The notes under the pieces are model-generated. The model had not been told where the DNA came from. It was given only the letters and a program-made list of their open reading frames with translations, and did not search any database. A stretch of 64,000 nt of DNA from Orthonyx spaldingii (taxonomy: Eukaryota > Chordata > Aves > Passeriformes > Orthonychidae). Location: the NCBI GenBank assembly GCA_013397795.1, contig VZTJ01005473.1, positions 79,587 to 143,586 on the forward strand, given 5' to 3'. The number at the start of each line of letters is the position of its first letter. The stretch's first letter is position 1. This document shows, piece by piece, positions 48,880-62,800 of this stretch. The translations under genes were made by a program, and so were the position numbers.

Positions 48880-51815
48880 GGTTTATAAAAATCCTATTAG
48901 CAGTGTGACTGAGGGGTCAAAAGATAAGATAGCAGACAGCTGGAAATGATGGATCAGACAAATATTTTAGCCAAGAAAGGTATTTCTTAGACATGTTGTA
49001 CTTAACCATGTATTATACAACCAGGAAGTACTGATGGCTACAGGGTAACAGATTCTTCTTCTATTGCTTCAGAGTTTTTAAGGTTTAAAGTGTTTCTGTG
49101 CTACCTACTAGGCCATCTTATGTCACAATGACTTCACATTCATTTTGGCTTCAGCCAAACATTGGGTAAGAAATGCAGATAGCATATGTAATTACCAAAT
49201 TTGACAAGTGAGATTTCATGCATTTTGTAACTTTTAGTTCTTGAAACCTCTTGTGTTGTCTATTGTCTGCTGTCTTGAAATCCTCTCACTATGTGCATTG
49301 CATCCCTGCTGAAGGTAAATGGCCATGCTCGAAGTCCACTGAAATACCTAGAGAGAATCCCAGTTATACCACCAAGTCTTAAATGAATCTCCCTCAGAAA
49401 TCAATATGCCTGGAACTCAATTTCTCAAAGAATAACATAAGCAGACTTTGAAATATCAGACATCACAAAAGCAGAAAATCTTGTTTCATGTATCATCCCA
49501 CTGCTAGGAAATTTACTTCTTTCACCTAAGGCAGATGCTGGGGACATGGACTCAGCTGGTACTTACAGTCAGTGCAGATATGGGTCTGATCTACTTTTGA
49601 ACTCTGAAAGAATAAATAGCACTTGCCCCTTGTGATCAACTGTGGGAAAAATTTTTTGTAAATTAAAATTCTGACAAATAGGTTAATACTAATTGTTACA
49701 AAAAAAACCAAACTTGTTCTACAAAACATGGTGATGTTTCAGCATTTCAATCTATTTAATACTTTATTGTTACAGAAAACAAACTTGAAGGTCTAAATAT
49801 GAGATAACTCAGTTGTTGCTGAATTTCAAACCAGAAAAATCAATACCTGAAGCTCCCAATTTAAGAGAGTCAAACTACAGATGTACTAACTGAAGTTGGC
49901 AAGATAAGGAGCCAAATGACTTGAGTAAGAAAAATGCATCTTTATGCGAATGCAAACAAACTCTGAATTCCTGTAAGACCAAGGCTGTAATGCTATCTGA
50001 GCTTTGCATTCCAAAAAATTGGAAACACAGAAGGTCCACAGTGTGTTTTTCAAATGGAATGCTAAGAATAAGCAGTGAAACTACAAAGCACAGAAGAAAT
50101 AATTAAAAAGAATAGGTCAGATAGCATTGCAGAAAAATGAAATGAACAAAATCCAAATGAACTGGATTTTGCAAAGGAAATTAAACAATAAAAATGAAAG
50201 GGTTTTTTTTTTTCATTTATAGAGGAAAAAAGAACAAGGAACGGAGTAGTCTGAACACCCAGCAGAGGTAACCACAATCTTGGTATGCTTAAATGAAGAG
50301 TAATTAAGAACATATAAAGACAGAACCAGAGGGAGCCACCAAAATTACTGAAATCAGTCCCCTTAGATCACAGTCAAGACAAGAAGTAAATACTTACTTC
50401 AACATGTTGCACAGACCATACCCCTTGTAGCCAGTAATGCTTTGCAGCTACACACCTTTCCCCATAGCTTATAACACAGTTCAAATCAAGTTAAAAAACT
50501 AACTGCTGAAATTACTATAAGGCATAGTAGGGGAAAAAAAGGCAGGAGCACCCCTGAAGTATTATAGAATTGGGCAAAATTCCAGATAATCATAGAAGAT
50601 GCAGTATCCACCTAGATAGGAAGAAAACATTGCTCCCCTTCCAATCTCTATGTGTTTTTATCAGTCTGACCTGACGAAGCTTTCCTACCTGATTTCAAAT
50701 ACCTAAATCAGTGCAACTCGAGATTTGAGTTTTACACACACCAACCAGAAACTAGATAATGCACCCAGATGTGAGAGGAGCACTGAGATACTGCCAACGT
50801 AGTACTGCTGGAGATATGGATTAAATACAGGAACTGGGAAGTTGATAGAAAGTTGCTGAAAAGGGAAATAGGTACATTGGATATTGAGGATGGACAGAAG
50901 GAGGTCCTAAAGGAAGGATCTTGGCTGACCTATAGAGAAGAGTAAAAAATGAGCGTGCTTGTGAAATATGTAGATTTTTCAGATTCAGAAATATTACCAG
51001 TACTAGTGCAACCTGCAGTGTCCATCCTGCTGTAGTCCCAGTTACACTTGGAGGTGTTGATCCCCTGAGTGCCTCCAGGAACAGGAGCAGCAGTTGGCCA
51101 GTCTGGTTTGTGGCAGGTCCTGCTCCACACATTGATGTGACTGCACCACATTTGGCCAGAACAAATCTGTGCTTCCAGATTCTCAGGGCTTCAGCACAAA
51201 CCCTTGGACAGGTTATTAAAAACCCTACATCAGTGGGGTGGGAGACACCCCTCTCCTTACTCCATGTGTTTTGTAAAGGAAAACTGGACTTTTTTTCCCC
51301 CCTCAAGGGTGTGGGCATGACAACTGACTCATGCTCTGTGTTACATCCAGGGATGCAACCACAGGATCAAGGGATGATTGTCTTAGACAGGGGGACACAA
51401 GAAAATTTACACCAATTTGTGCAGAGACCAAACTTATTGCACTGTACAAAAGGCAAAGATACTAAAAAGAAGTATAAGGTTTGGGAGTTAAGTTTAATTC
51501 AAATACAAGTGAGGAAAGTTTAATAGTGTATGATATAATATTTTTTTGCTAATTCCAAGAAATTTTGCCGGAGTTCAAAATTTATGAGTTGAAATTTAAT
51601 GGAGATTAAAACCTGGAGATTAGTCCATTGCAAGATGAATAAAACCTGCCCATATGAGTTACACACTTGCAAGAAAGACTATTGTGACTTCAAGGTAAAC
51701 CAAATAGGAAGAAATAATATCTTATTTGGATTTCAGGATTTAGTCCTGCAGAACTCTTTTGGTAAAATATTTTGAAGTAATGAGAAGCACATATTTTTAT
51801 TATTTCTATTTAAAA
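48880..51815. other. Noncoding stretch, nothing recognised
   Basis: The longest frame (50821-51318, minus, 165 codons) overlaps a second minus-strand frame and a 137-codon plus-strand frame. None has a recognisable domain, and it is rich in L/S/T/P with no start or splice context. The block around 51,000-51,260 is a little GC-richer than its surroundings and could be an unrecognised old repeat. Confidence 0.45.
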
Positions 51816-51819
51816 CAGT

Positions 51820-51886
51820 AAAAAACCCCCAAAAAACCAAACAAACAAACAAACAAAAAAACCCCCAAACAAATCCAAAAAACCAC
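51820..51886 (+). repeat. A/C-rich simple tract with (CAAA)n core
   Basis: About 67 bases of AAAAACCCCC and CAAACAAACAAACAAA units, ending 70 bases before the 3' end of a minus-strand CR1. Confidence 0.85.
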
Positions 51887-51956
51887 AGTACTTTGACCAA
51901 CTCAAGAGGCAGTTACAACACAAATTCCTTTTAGTACTGACAACACATAACTACCT

Positions 51957-52190
51957 TAGAATCATTAAATGGTTTGGGTTAGATGGAGCTTTAAAGCTCA
52001 TCTTGTTCCACCCCCTGCTGTAGGCAGGGACACCTTCCACTATCCCAGGTTGCTCCAAGTCCCCTCCAACCTGGCCTCGGACACTTCCAGGGATTGGGCA
52101 GCCACAGCTCCTCAACACAAACTGTTTCAGTGTCTCACCACTCTCACCATAAATTTTTTTTTTCTCCTACCCAATCTAAATGTAATGTGT
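51957..52190 (-). mobile_element. CR1 LINE 3' end
   Basis: Reading the minus strand toward 51957, the sequence follows the common avian CR1 3' UTR. In plus orientation this appears as AATCATTAAATGGTTTGGGTT, a variant of the CR1 terminal repeat, then the familiar GGCAGGGACACCTTCCACTA and CACTTCCAGGGATTGGGCAGCCACAGC segments, then CTCACCACTCTCACCATAAA. About 230 bases remain, 5'-truncated as is usual for CR1. The frame at 51969-52205 (plus) is its antisense shadow. Identity to consensus looks fairly high, so this is one of the younger CR1 copies here. Confidence 0.95.
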
Positions 52191-55100
52191 CCTTTTGCAT
52201 ATTAGATAATTAGAGACTGTTCCATAAAGTTATGTAATATTCCTTTGCTTATGTGACCTGCTAAGAGTTTTCCTACAAGACACAACAACAAATATTAGGA
52301 TTTTTAGTGTCAGATATTATATGCTCCCACTTCTTTCCTTTCTCTAGTAATAGTATCACAGCAAACATGACATCTTTCCATGCCCACAGAGATTGAAAAG
52401 CTCAGATTAACTCTGCATACTCCAAGAATAATTTAATTAATTTTATTTGCAGGAAGTGACAAACCGTGTTATTGATGCTGGAATCACTGAATGATTGCAC
52501 TTAGGAAATTGGGCTTTTTCCCACTCCAGGCAAAGCCACTGTTTTCTCAAGCCATTAATTTAATATCCCTCCTTAAAGTGCTTTTAAAGAATAGTAGTGT
52601 TACAGAGCACATAGAGTCACTTGCCTGGAAAATGATTTCTGTCTTTCAATAATTTCTCTTTCAATGCATATTTTGCCATCAGAGGTGGAGTAACACTTAG
52701 TCCTTGCTATAAAAGACTCAGCATCACTTTGTGTGAGAAGCTCTGTGTGGGTTAAACCAACCCCTCCAGAAATGTAAGAATTTGCTACTCCTAGTGCATA
52801 CCTGTTTCCTTACCCTATGCCGTGTATCCTTAGAAATGCCTGTAGAAACATCTTTTGTGTATCACTAAATATTTTTCAGTACAAACATGTTTTTGCCCTT
52901 TTTGTTTAATTCTCAGAAGCTGTCCTAGGTTCCATCTCCCCACTCAACTCTACGTGGCTTAAAAGAAAGGATGGAAAACTGAGTCCTTAGTTAAGAAAGG
53001 TAATACATGTCCCAGGTTTCCCTTCAAGCTGACAATGCGCCTGGGACAATTTGATGCTGTTTCCCAACAAAAACAGACAAGACAAATTAGTATTAATGAA
53101 ATACTGTACCCCAGTCATAATTTCCTCATTGGCTCTGACCACCTTAATTTGGGCAAGGCATTTCTCAATAACGGGATCATAACACTGCCTTTGGTAGAAA
53201 ATCCCCTACAGCGCACTGGATACTGATGTTGCTTAGAAGGGGCACAACAAAGTCATCTGACATCTGAAATACTCGTTTGGGAAACCTTCTACTCTGGTAA
53301 AATCCTGAAATGCAGTGATATGAATCTGGAATGTTTTTTTTCTCCTTAAATTACGAGTTTCAGTGAGTACAAAGCTCTAAATAGCATGGAAAGCTTGTGT
53401 GATGGATGGTACAGCCAGTGGGTTTTGTGTAATGTGATAGATGTGATTCTGTACTGATGAATTCAGCTTATACTGCACTTAAAATAGGAGCGGTAGAAAA
53501 CTTTTCCTGTTACCTCACAGTAAGTTGCTGTAAATCAGTATCAACTCTGCTCCCTACAAAGCATCATTGTGCTCTAGCAATTGGAAACTGGACTTCAGGT
53601 CAGCACAGAGAGCAAGACTATATAAAAAAAAGCTCCTTTCCCCAAAATAGTCACCAGTTAGGAGCTGTGAGCCTGAGCATCTTCAAAATCACAGGAAAAA
53701 GCACCTTACTGGTCAGGGAAATGATCAAATATTAGGCATCTGAAAATATAGGAAAAAATATAAACAGTTGCAGCTACTCCTTTTTTTTTTTCAGTACAGA
53801 TGCCTTGTAGATACAGAGGACCAAAGTCAAATGATTAGTTTTACCTCATATCTCCCATATGTGCTATTCCTATCATGTACAGGACAGTTTCACATGGGCT
53901 ATAGGTTTATGCACATTCTGAAGAACATATATAAAAATACATACACCTTCTGACACACGTGCATACATAGATCTTCTCCCTCCACTTTCATCTCCTTTCA
54001 TCCATCTCTCTCATCACAGATGCACACACACCTCTGCTGAAATGAAATAATTCTCATTGCTTGAGTTGGCTACAGTCTTAAGTTCAAACTAGTGATTTTT
54101 TTCTTCCGTGTTCACATCTATATTTTTTCTCTACAGGATTTAAAGCTTGAGAAGCATGAAAGATAGAGTGAAAATAAATTTGAATTCTATATTACAAAAA
54201 AATGTGAATATCAAAAGATTCTTTCACAGCTGTGTGACTGCTGGCATTTGTAAAGAGTCAAAGAATCCTGGAATATAAAAAGGCAGAAACACAGTTGGTT
54301 TTTCAATCAAGTGTATGGAGAAAAAGCAAAAGAAAAAATCTATAGGAACAGCAAGAAGGTCTAGGGGTGGGTGATAGGTAAAACCTATTTCCTTAATTTA
54401 AACAGTCATTTCTAGAATCACTTGAGCAGGAGGATGATATGAAAGATTGACATATTCGGTTCTACTCTTTAAACTGTGGTTTGCATTTTACCAGCAATAT
54501 AAGGAAGAAGATGAAAGATGTCTTTCCCTATTCCTTACGTAATTGAAGTGTCTATTTAGAATGACATTTAATAAAAGATACAATTTTTGTGTAGTTATTA
54601 TTTGTATTACCAGAGCATCTAAGACTTCTAGCGATAAACCAGAACCTTGCTGTGACTGATTCAGGTATTGAGAAACGACTTTGTGTGACTCTAAGCATGT
54701 TCCATATTCTGCAATGCTAATGGGAGGAATGAGACAGGACTACTTCTTTAATCCCCCCAGTAAATTCCTGTCTGCTGTTCAGAAACTGTAGCAAAAAAAG
54801 ATCATCCATTGCTGGAAAGTTTCTGGCTCAGGAGGAACAACTGCACACAAAGACTCGGTGAGGTGGTACTGCTTAGTTTGCCCTACCAGCAACCTAACAA
54901 TGTCTTGGAATCTCTTGGAAATAAATGTTGAAATTAATATCAAACAGTTTGGGGTGCAAAAGGAAAACTTTTTCACTACGTTCTCCTGAAACATTTTAAC
55001 AGAGACAAAGTTCTTAGTGAAGTCGAAGGGAAGCGACTCACAAAAGGACGATGTCTGTGCTCAGGTTTATAATTTATCATTGTTTGATCCTTTTCCATTT

Positions 55101-55539
55101 CCTTACTTCTTCTAATCCTCAAGCCACCCTCACTTTTCATGGATTCACCAGGCTGATACCAATTACCATAACTCATAGTCACTAAAGAAGTTCTGCTCTG
55201 AGGTTTTCAACAAAACTTCAATTACTTAGATAGAAAATTTTTACAATTTATAGTAAATCCGTATCTCTCTGTTTTTAAAGCCTGATCACTGCCATCAGAA
55301 AAACTTCTCTTTTAATTAATTCCATGAATTGTACCAGGTTCTTCTAGCCTGACCAAGAATAAAGGAGGTAAAATAAAAAGACTGTTTGGATGTGCTGTAA
55401 CAGAAAGGAAGAAGATGCTTGTTGGTTTTAAAGAATTCATCCTGAATAGAGCTAAGCATTAGGTTTGTTCTGCATTCTCACCAAATAGGCATAAAAAAAC
55501 CCTACAGACACCAACAACCACCTCAGTGAGCTGGTTTGC
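52191..55539. other. Noncoding stretch, nothing firmly recognised
   Basis: Mixed AT-rich DNA. A weak L2/MIR-like patch around 53115-53200 (plus) is described under findings. Short frames lack domains. Confidence 0.45.
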
Positions 55540-55604
55540 ATAGTACATGATTAGATGATCTTGAAGGTCCCTTGTAACCCAAACCATTCTATTATTCTAT
55601 GATT
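55540..55604 (+). mobile_element. CR1 LINE 3' terminus (short)
   Basis: The last ~65 bases of a CR1: TTAGATGATCTTGAAGGTCC, then CTTGTAACCCAAACCATTC, then TATTATTCTATGAT. The terminal ATTCTATGAT octamer unit marks the 3' end on plus. A severe 5' truncation, which is normal for this family. Confidence 0.93.
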
Positions 55605-58600
55605 ACAGTGCCTGTCAGTGAAAAATATAAGCCAAAAATCAGAAACCCTACAAGTCTGGCATGCTGATACCTAAAGAGCTGAACCTGTGAGAAAGATAAA
55701 AGCAATGCTGCTTTATATGGCAGCTAATGAACTAAACTATAGAAAAAAACCATAAATACTGAAGCTTTTCTTAAGACTTTTTTTTATATATTACAGGCAC
55801 TGTTGGAGGAAGGGCTGTTCATTTGAAGTTTGCCAGAAACTTTTTAGAACTGTTTCCTAGTTATTACCATATTCCAGTTCATTGGATGTCACAATTTTTT
55901 AATTAATTACCACTTTTTTTTTCTAATGTCTCCTATTTATTGGCTCTTAAACTGACAAATATACAAAGCCTGACAAATATGCACTCAATTTTATTTTGTA
56001 GGGAAAAAATGCAAAAAATGCCATTATGGATGCATACGGATTAGATCTTTTGATTTTGTCTTTAGATTGATGTCAGTCTCCTCTCTCAAAGTGTTTCTAA
56101 GCCAGCAGAATATTGGTGGCTCACAAAAAGGTTTGATGATTTTTTTTTTTATTCTCTTGTGTACATGTCACATAAAAATGTATCATATGGAAAGAGCATA
56201 GTTGCTAAAATATAAAGTTAAATGTCAATTGGAGGAGAGAGCATTTGATCTGCATCTTCTGTGGACAGTTTGCCCTTTGGATAAGCAGCTACTGTAATTA
56301 TGAAAAACTGGAGAATACTTTTCATAGACTTGGTTTTTTCCACATAGACCAGTACAATGTTTTCCAGCAGAGTAAGTTGGGTTTATCCCTAAAACTGAAC
56401 AGAATAAATGCAGTTGAGCTATGGGGCAATAGTGTCAGTGGAGGCTGAGCTCACCTATGGTACGAGTGTCCTTTAACCAGTTACTTCTGTTTTGTAAATA
56501 ATCTATTCCAAATACTAGAAAACTGTAATTAGAACAGCTGGGTTTTGGAATAAGATGTTTAGAAATTTTAATCAGAACTACAACAATTGCAGTAGTGAAG
56601 AGGTTAATATATACATAGGTGTCTGTTTTATTCATCATTATAATGAAAACATCCTGCCCATTCAGCAATGCCCCCTCAAATTGGCACAGCCAGGAACGAG
56701 GTACCCGTGTGCTCTACCACAGGTTTTGTTTTACTTCCACTGAGTTCTGTGTGGCACAGCTTGACAAGATGCAAACCCCAAAGCTAACTAGGCAATCTAC
56801 AGTAAATAAATACTTATCTCTCATGGGCTGAAAAAGTAAAAGGTCAGAGGCTGAGCTTTTGACAGCTATCCAAGGAACATGTCCAGCTACTGGAATCCCA
56901 ACCTGTGACTGCACACAGTCAACTGATTTTGAATTCTTGAAATAATACTTGAAAAAAATTGTAGGTGTTTTTCATATGGAAAATAAAATAGGATCACACA
57001 CAAAAAAAAGTCTTTGCAGCACACCTTCAGAGTTGTTTTTTATTTTTTCTTTTATACTCTATTCAGCTTTTATGAAAGTGGCTACATCAAACTAAGCTCC
57101 TCTCAGAGGGCACATCATTTGAAGTCAGTAATGCCAAAAGAGAAGCTGCTTTTTTAGAAATGCTTGCATTTTAGCTAACTGCCTTTCCCCCCTTGGCCAG
57201 TTCTAAGTGGTAGACTCTTCAAACTTGCATTCAGCTCTAGATAAAAAAATTTACTCTTTTGTTTGCAAAGATCTTAAAAAATATATAAAACAACACTGAT
57301 ACTTCCATCACCATGTGTTGTCCTTGGTAAGCCTTTAGAAGAACATTAAAATGCTGCCAAAATGCACATGGAGTTAATTTCTCTCCCTCACACAGGTATC
57401 AGCCCAGGGTAAGAAATGTAAAGCTGATTTCTTCTGCTCCTCCCATATGAACTATGCTCCCAAGTGGGTGGTTAGGTGACTTGTCAATTAAATACCCAAA
57501 TGTTGTGTTCCACACAGCAATGGATATCTCAAGCTCAATATTCCTCTTTGTGGGTTTTGATAAAAACAATAAATTTTAAACAGATTAGAAATGAAAAACT
57601 GTATGTTTAAATAAACCAAGCAGTCATATCACTTCATAACTCTATACAAACACAAATACAAATTAATCCTGAAGACTCATTTTGTCCACAGAAAAAAAGC
57701 AACTCCCAAACACATTCATCAGCAATTCTGTGCTCAGTAAGCAGCAGTGAGCGTTGCCTTCAGTGGCTCTGCTCTAAGTGTTCATTACCCCTGTCAGCAC
57801 TGCTGGGCTCAGACCGATCCCGCGGTCCTGCAAGCCCTGCACTGTGAGCAAGACAAGCACAAACATTGGTAGCTCAGACTCCTGAGTGTCTCGTGGATAA
57901 CAGACAGACTATCCAGGGAATGTTTCTGATTTTTATATTATATACTAATCATATTTACTCACACTTGAAAGCAACTGCAAGTAAAACAAAGACTGCTTTA
58001 GCACAAGGTTTTTAAGAGAAAGTAAGTAGACCAAAGAGAATATTTACCCGTGTGCTTCAATGTTAGCTGTGTTTTATGACACAGCATTTCTATGGTAAAA
58101 GTACAGTGATACTGTTACAGCTTTTTTATTCCCGTTTAATCCACACTATATTGCATTTGCAACAAGCAGCAGCATTTTTGCTCCCACAGGGTTGACAGAG
58201 CTGCTTAGTAATTGTGTTATTTGAATACTGAATAACTGATCTTTAGTATTATCCCTTTGACTAAAGGATACATTTCATACAACTCCAGAAACAGCAATGC
58301 ACTTAGAACAGCAGATGAATTAGCCCTCTGCAATTTTTCCTATTGTCAGTCTCCTTCTCTTGGTTAGACATCATCTAACAAAAAAATTATTACAAGGCAT
58401 AAAATATGAGCAGACTGCCCATCTAGCAACTGTTTATGTAACTTGTGAAAGATTTTTATACTGAACTCTTATCATTCTTTATTTTCACATATTTTGATTT
58501 TGCTCTTTCACTATTACAGAAAAAAGAACATGTCATGCTGTAAATTCAGATTTCTTTTCTCTTTCTTTAAACTTTAGAGCCTTCTGACATTTTCAGGAAA

Positions 58601-59479
58601 CTAGAATGTCAGACACAATCAGTAATTCATTTAAAGTAATTGCCTTTAAAATTATCTTAGGTTTATGTCTTTCAGTTAAACATGAACTGTAAATACTATT
58701 AATATGATGTTTCAAAGTGAGATTCAAGCTAACTGCTTTGCAAACTCTGGCTGCTGCTCTGCCACATCAAAAGATCATGAAACCTGCCATCAAAATGCAA
58801 CCACCTCTTGGTGAAACGGGAGTAATCAACAATGGGTACAACACGAAAATGAAGAGTATTGGACAAAACTGCAGGGAAGATTTCTGTAGGCAATGTGGCC
58901 TTGAAGACAGGTTCAGAACAAAATTAGTCTGACAAAACAGGTAACAGGAAAATGACTGTTTGGGGCTACACACCAAGGTGCCCTGAGGCAGGACTTTCAG
59001 GGAGCAATGGACATGCAAGGCTAAAAAAGGTTGTTGGTGTTCTGCTGGTTTGTTTATAACATATTAATGGATCCAAGAAAAAGAGCTGTGTGGAGCTGCA
59101 GCTTTGTGTGGACAAAGAACTGCTGAAATTCCAATACTATGTAAATTTCTGAAACTAGCAAAATCTTTGAAGTGATAGCTAATTCTTCCTTGGAGTCTGA
59201 CAAAACCACTTTGAGTGTGCTGGTGGTCAGAATTACAAGTGGATGGAGATCACCACAACAAGAGTCATAATACTTAAAATTTCAGCTTTTATCTTGCCAA
59301 ATGAATAATTTCCAAAAAAATTCCTGAATTTAGGACACAAGGCATATTCACAACCCTTTCAGTCATGTGCAGCTCCATTGCCACTTGTATTTCAGCTACT
59401 ATCAAGGCACTTAATTGCTTTAAATCAAATACAAAACTCTTTAGGAAGAACGTCAAGCAAAACTGAACTGCACAAGTTC
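55605..59479. other. Noncoding stretch, nothing recognised
   Basis: AT-rich DNA. A small GC-richer patch lies at about 57,720-57,860 with a few CpGs. The frame at 58717-58932 has four cysteines in its C-terminal half but no known zinc-finger spacing or splice context. Confidence 0.5.
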
Positions 59480-59800
59480 AATGATTAGTCCTCCAGTGAC
59501 TGACATCTGAACATTTTAATTGCATAAATATTCCTCTGCATCCAGTAATGCTTCTTAATACGTGAAGTTTGGAATTGTGTGACTAATGCTGCCATTAGCT
59601 AGATTGAGGATTCCTGATTATTTGGACTGTACACAAATTGCTTCGCAGCAGTTCAGTCGCAATGTTAATGCGGCGCGTGATCATCGGAATGCACAAGAGC
59701 AGCAAAATGCAAACGCAGACATTTGTTTTCCAGCCAAGCTGATATAAGTGTAATTCATATCGCTGTAATGAGCTCTGCTTACTTCCTGTCTTTTTTGAAG
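59480..59800. promoter_or_regulatory. Best candidate conserved noncoding element / enhancer
   Basis: About 320 bases with no repeats and no long frame. It combines homeodomain-like words (TTTTAATTGCATAAATATTC, CCATTAGCTAGATTGAGG, AGTGTAATTCATATCG) with an unusual cluster of retained CpGs (GCAATGTTAATGCGGCGCGTG, then ATCATCGG) in otherwise CpG-poor DNA. Retained CpGs inside an AT-rich, motif-dense block are a common sign of purifying selection on a developmental enhancer. Conservation itself is not visible here. Confidence 0.35.
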
Positions 59801-62800
59801 TCTCTACACCTTCTCAAGGGCAAAATTGTTTTCTAAATAGAGTCTGCCTGAATTCAGTCTCTTCTGTTGATGTACTCCATCAGAGTGAACTAAAATAGCT
59901 CCTATTTACACATAGACCTCGTCCTCATCATATTTGCATGTTGTCTGGAAGCCTGTAGCCTTTTAAAGCCATAAACATCTCACAAAGTCACACACTAATT
60001 TCTTAAGGATCAAGAAGTTTCTTAAAGGCAGAAAAAATATAAAGTGCAATTACAAGCCAAGAATAAAAAACAAAGGTACTTATGTGACTATGTATGCGAT
60101 AGAATAACAGATATTGTTACTATTTTAGCTTACCTAGCCACATCTGCTTTGATAGCCAGAGGAAGGCCAGCACTGAGCAGCTGGAATGCTTGCTGCTTAA
60201 AAATTAAACATCAATAAACACTCTCAGCCTCCCTCACTAGTCCTCCAAAACAAAAAAAAAACCAACCCAAACCAAACTAAACAACCCAAAAAGCCACCAA
60301 GGATCTCATCTTGTCAAAACAAGAGTGCTAAACTCATGAAATAAAAGCAATTAAAAGAAGCAAAAAGGAACTATTACTGATTTTTTTGGTTCTCTTACTT
60401 GTAATGCTTTCCATCCTAATAATGCCTTCACTGATGAGTGTTACTTAAGCTCATTGGGTGTCAACCACTGACATTTGGGCACCCCTTCTAAGAGAGTGCT
60501 TAGGAAACTGGGTGTGCAGCAGCCATAGCTTTAGACAGCTGAATATTTTCTTTAATGTGCTGTAGCTTTATCTACAGCCCTCAAATCTATCTGCTGACTC
60601 TCTTTTTCTGTCAGGAAATAGGTAACATGTGTGTGCATATAGGCCATTATGATGACTCAGAAAATTTTGGCTTTAGAAGGAAACTATTCCTTATAAATGC
60701 TTCATTTTCACATGTCTGTTTTCACTCCATATTTACCAGATATCACAACTTCACTTTTATTCATGCATCACAAAACAGATTCAATGCTGTTCTTTTCTGT
60801 AATCCTAGAACAGATTTAAGGATGACAGGTAGAAAAATAATTTTAGTAATCCTTTCATTGCCTACCTTTTCACCTTAGAAAGTGGTAGAAGAGTGCTCTG
60901 CTCCAGCTAAACAACCCTTTGGAAATCTTTGATCCCTGCTTCTGCTATATTGGTTTAATTAGTCCTATTTTGATCAAGTTAAATTAAGTCTCCTGCTCTT
61001 GAAGTAGAGTAACACTGAAACACTTGCCTTAATTTCATTTTTGCTGTCTGAAGGCACCAGAAAAGTCTAATCCATCCAGGAGGCACTGATTCACTTGTGA
61101 CGGCAGATATAGCTAAAAACACAAACTCCCCCCCCTTTCCACTAAGAATTTGCACTCCAAATTCAACAGGTACTGGATGTGCCAGGGATAGACCAGGAAA
61201 ACTATGCTCTACTTATCACCTTTTTTCCCCCACAGATACATACTGTATTGAATGTGAATGCGGCATTTCACATTTAACATTGAAGGTGAGATATAAATGC
61301 AATACACAATATTGTCAAGCAACCTCCCTCATTACAGTGGCAAGTGATCCTCTTTAGAAATTCCCCAGACTGACCTAACATCCTCTGTCTCCCAGTCAAA
61401 CGTATCCATTTCTCTGTGAATCATCACAAATAATGCTTTTTTATTTTCTTTTCCAGAAGGGTCTTGCTTTGACCAGCATTGTCTTTGCATATCAAATATT
61501 CATTCTATCATAATCACTATTAATGAAAGGACCGGAAAGGAAGAACATGCTTTGTTATCTTCTCACCACCAATTTCCTTAACAGAATCAGCAGGAAATTA
61601 GATCAAAGGCTGACATAGCCAGCAGAAGGTACCCATTTCCTGACCTTCCCTTTTGCCTCGTTTGCAGAATTTGGGAAGTATTTACTTTTCTTCTTTTCCC
61701 CCTCTCACCTTGCTCTCTGCATCCCAGGCATTTCTGGTATCAAGAGAGCAGAGTGCTCCTCCATCCAGGTCTCGTCTTTTGACCTCGCAGCAAAAAACCT
61801 CCTTATTACTGCTCTGTGCTCTAAGGATTTCTTTGCCATGATGTGCAGTTGGTTCAGAATACTTTCAGATCTACTCCACAGTAGTATAAATAATTTCACA
61901 GCACTGAGGCAAAACTGGACTTTGCCCTAAGAACACAGCCCCTCTCAAAGCCTTCTGCAGGCCCCACATGCACAAGTGAGGGGTTTTGGAGCCAGGAGTG
62001 TATGAAGCTTCCTCTTAACTGAAATTGCCCTATCAAGAACAGAAACTGGATAGGATGAATTTTAAACATGTGAAGCCTCGATCTTTTTTTTTTTTAAATG
62101 GAAGACTATTTAGTCCCTATTAAATCCCAAAACAACTAACCAGGATAATAACAGCTAAAGCAAGCATAAAGGAATGAGAAATAATAAGGGTCTATATTCT
62201 ATTCATTTGTTTTAAGATGGGCTACTTTGAGTAGCAGGAAGAACATTTCCAGGAAGATGGGTTTAGTTTGACAGTATATAAATAGCCCAAGCTGAGGATA
62301 TAACAATTGCTCTGCCCCTTCTAACACCGAGCAGGGCAGTAACTAGGACTGAGCTGACTATGGAACTGGAATATTTTACAGCTTAGATTTCTTCAATAAG
62401 GCTAAGCCAGCTCAAAAGATTTCACTGTTGCTCTAACACACAAACCTTTGATGTTTCCTCATCTTTACATCATAGAAGGAGCTCAAAGGGTTAATTAAAA
62501 TTTAATGATATCGGCAGTACTTTGAAAAAGTTATGAACTTGGGTGAGATCAATCACTTTCTTGGACTGTCTGACTTCAAAGCAAACATTATGCAAAGGAA
62601 AAAAAAAATCTCTCATTCTGCATTGAATTCATAAGCAAGGATTTCCTCATTAGCGGTCTGTGCATGGAGGAGATTCCAAGTTCAAACTGGAAGAGGTGAG
62701 GTGCCAAAAAAATGGTTAATCAGAATTTCATGCCTTTGATGCCAGTCACATGTTGAATGAATGCATCACTGCAAACCAGGGGACACTTGAACAGTCCCAA

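Noticed and set aside
50821..51523. 165-codon minus-strand and 137-codon plus-strand frames
   Set aside because: No recognisable domain, no splice or start context, and both strands are open over the same bases. An unrecognised repeat is as likely.
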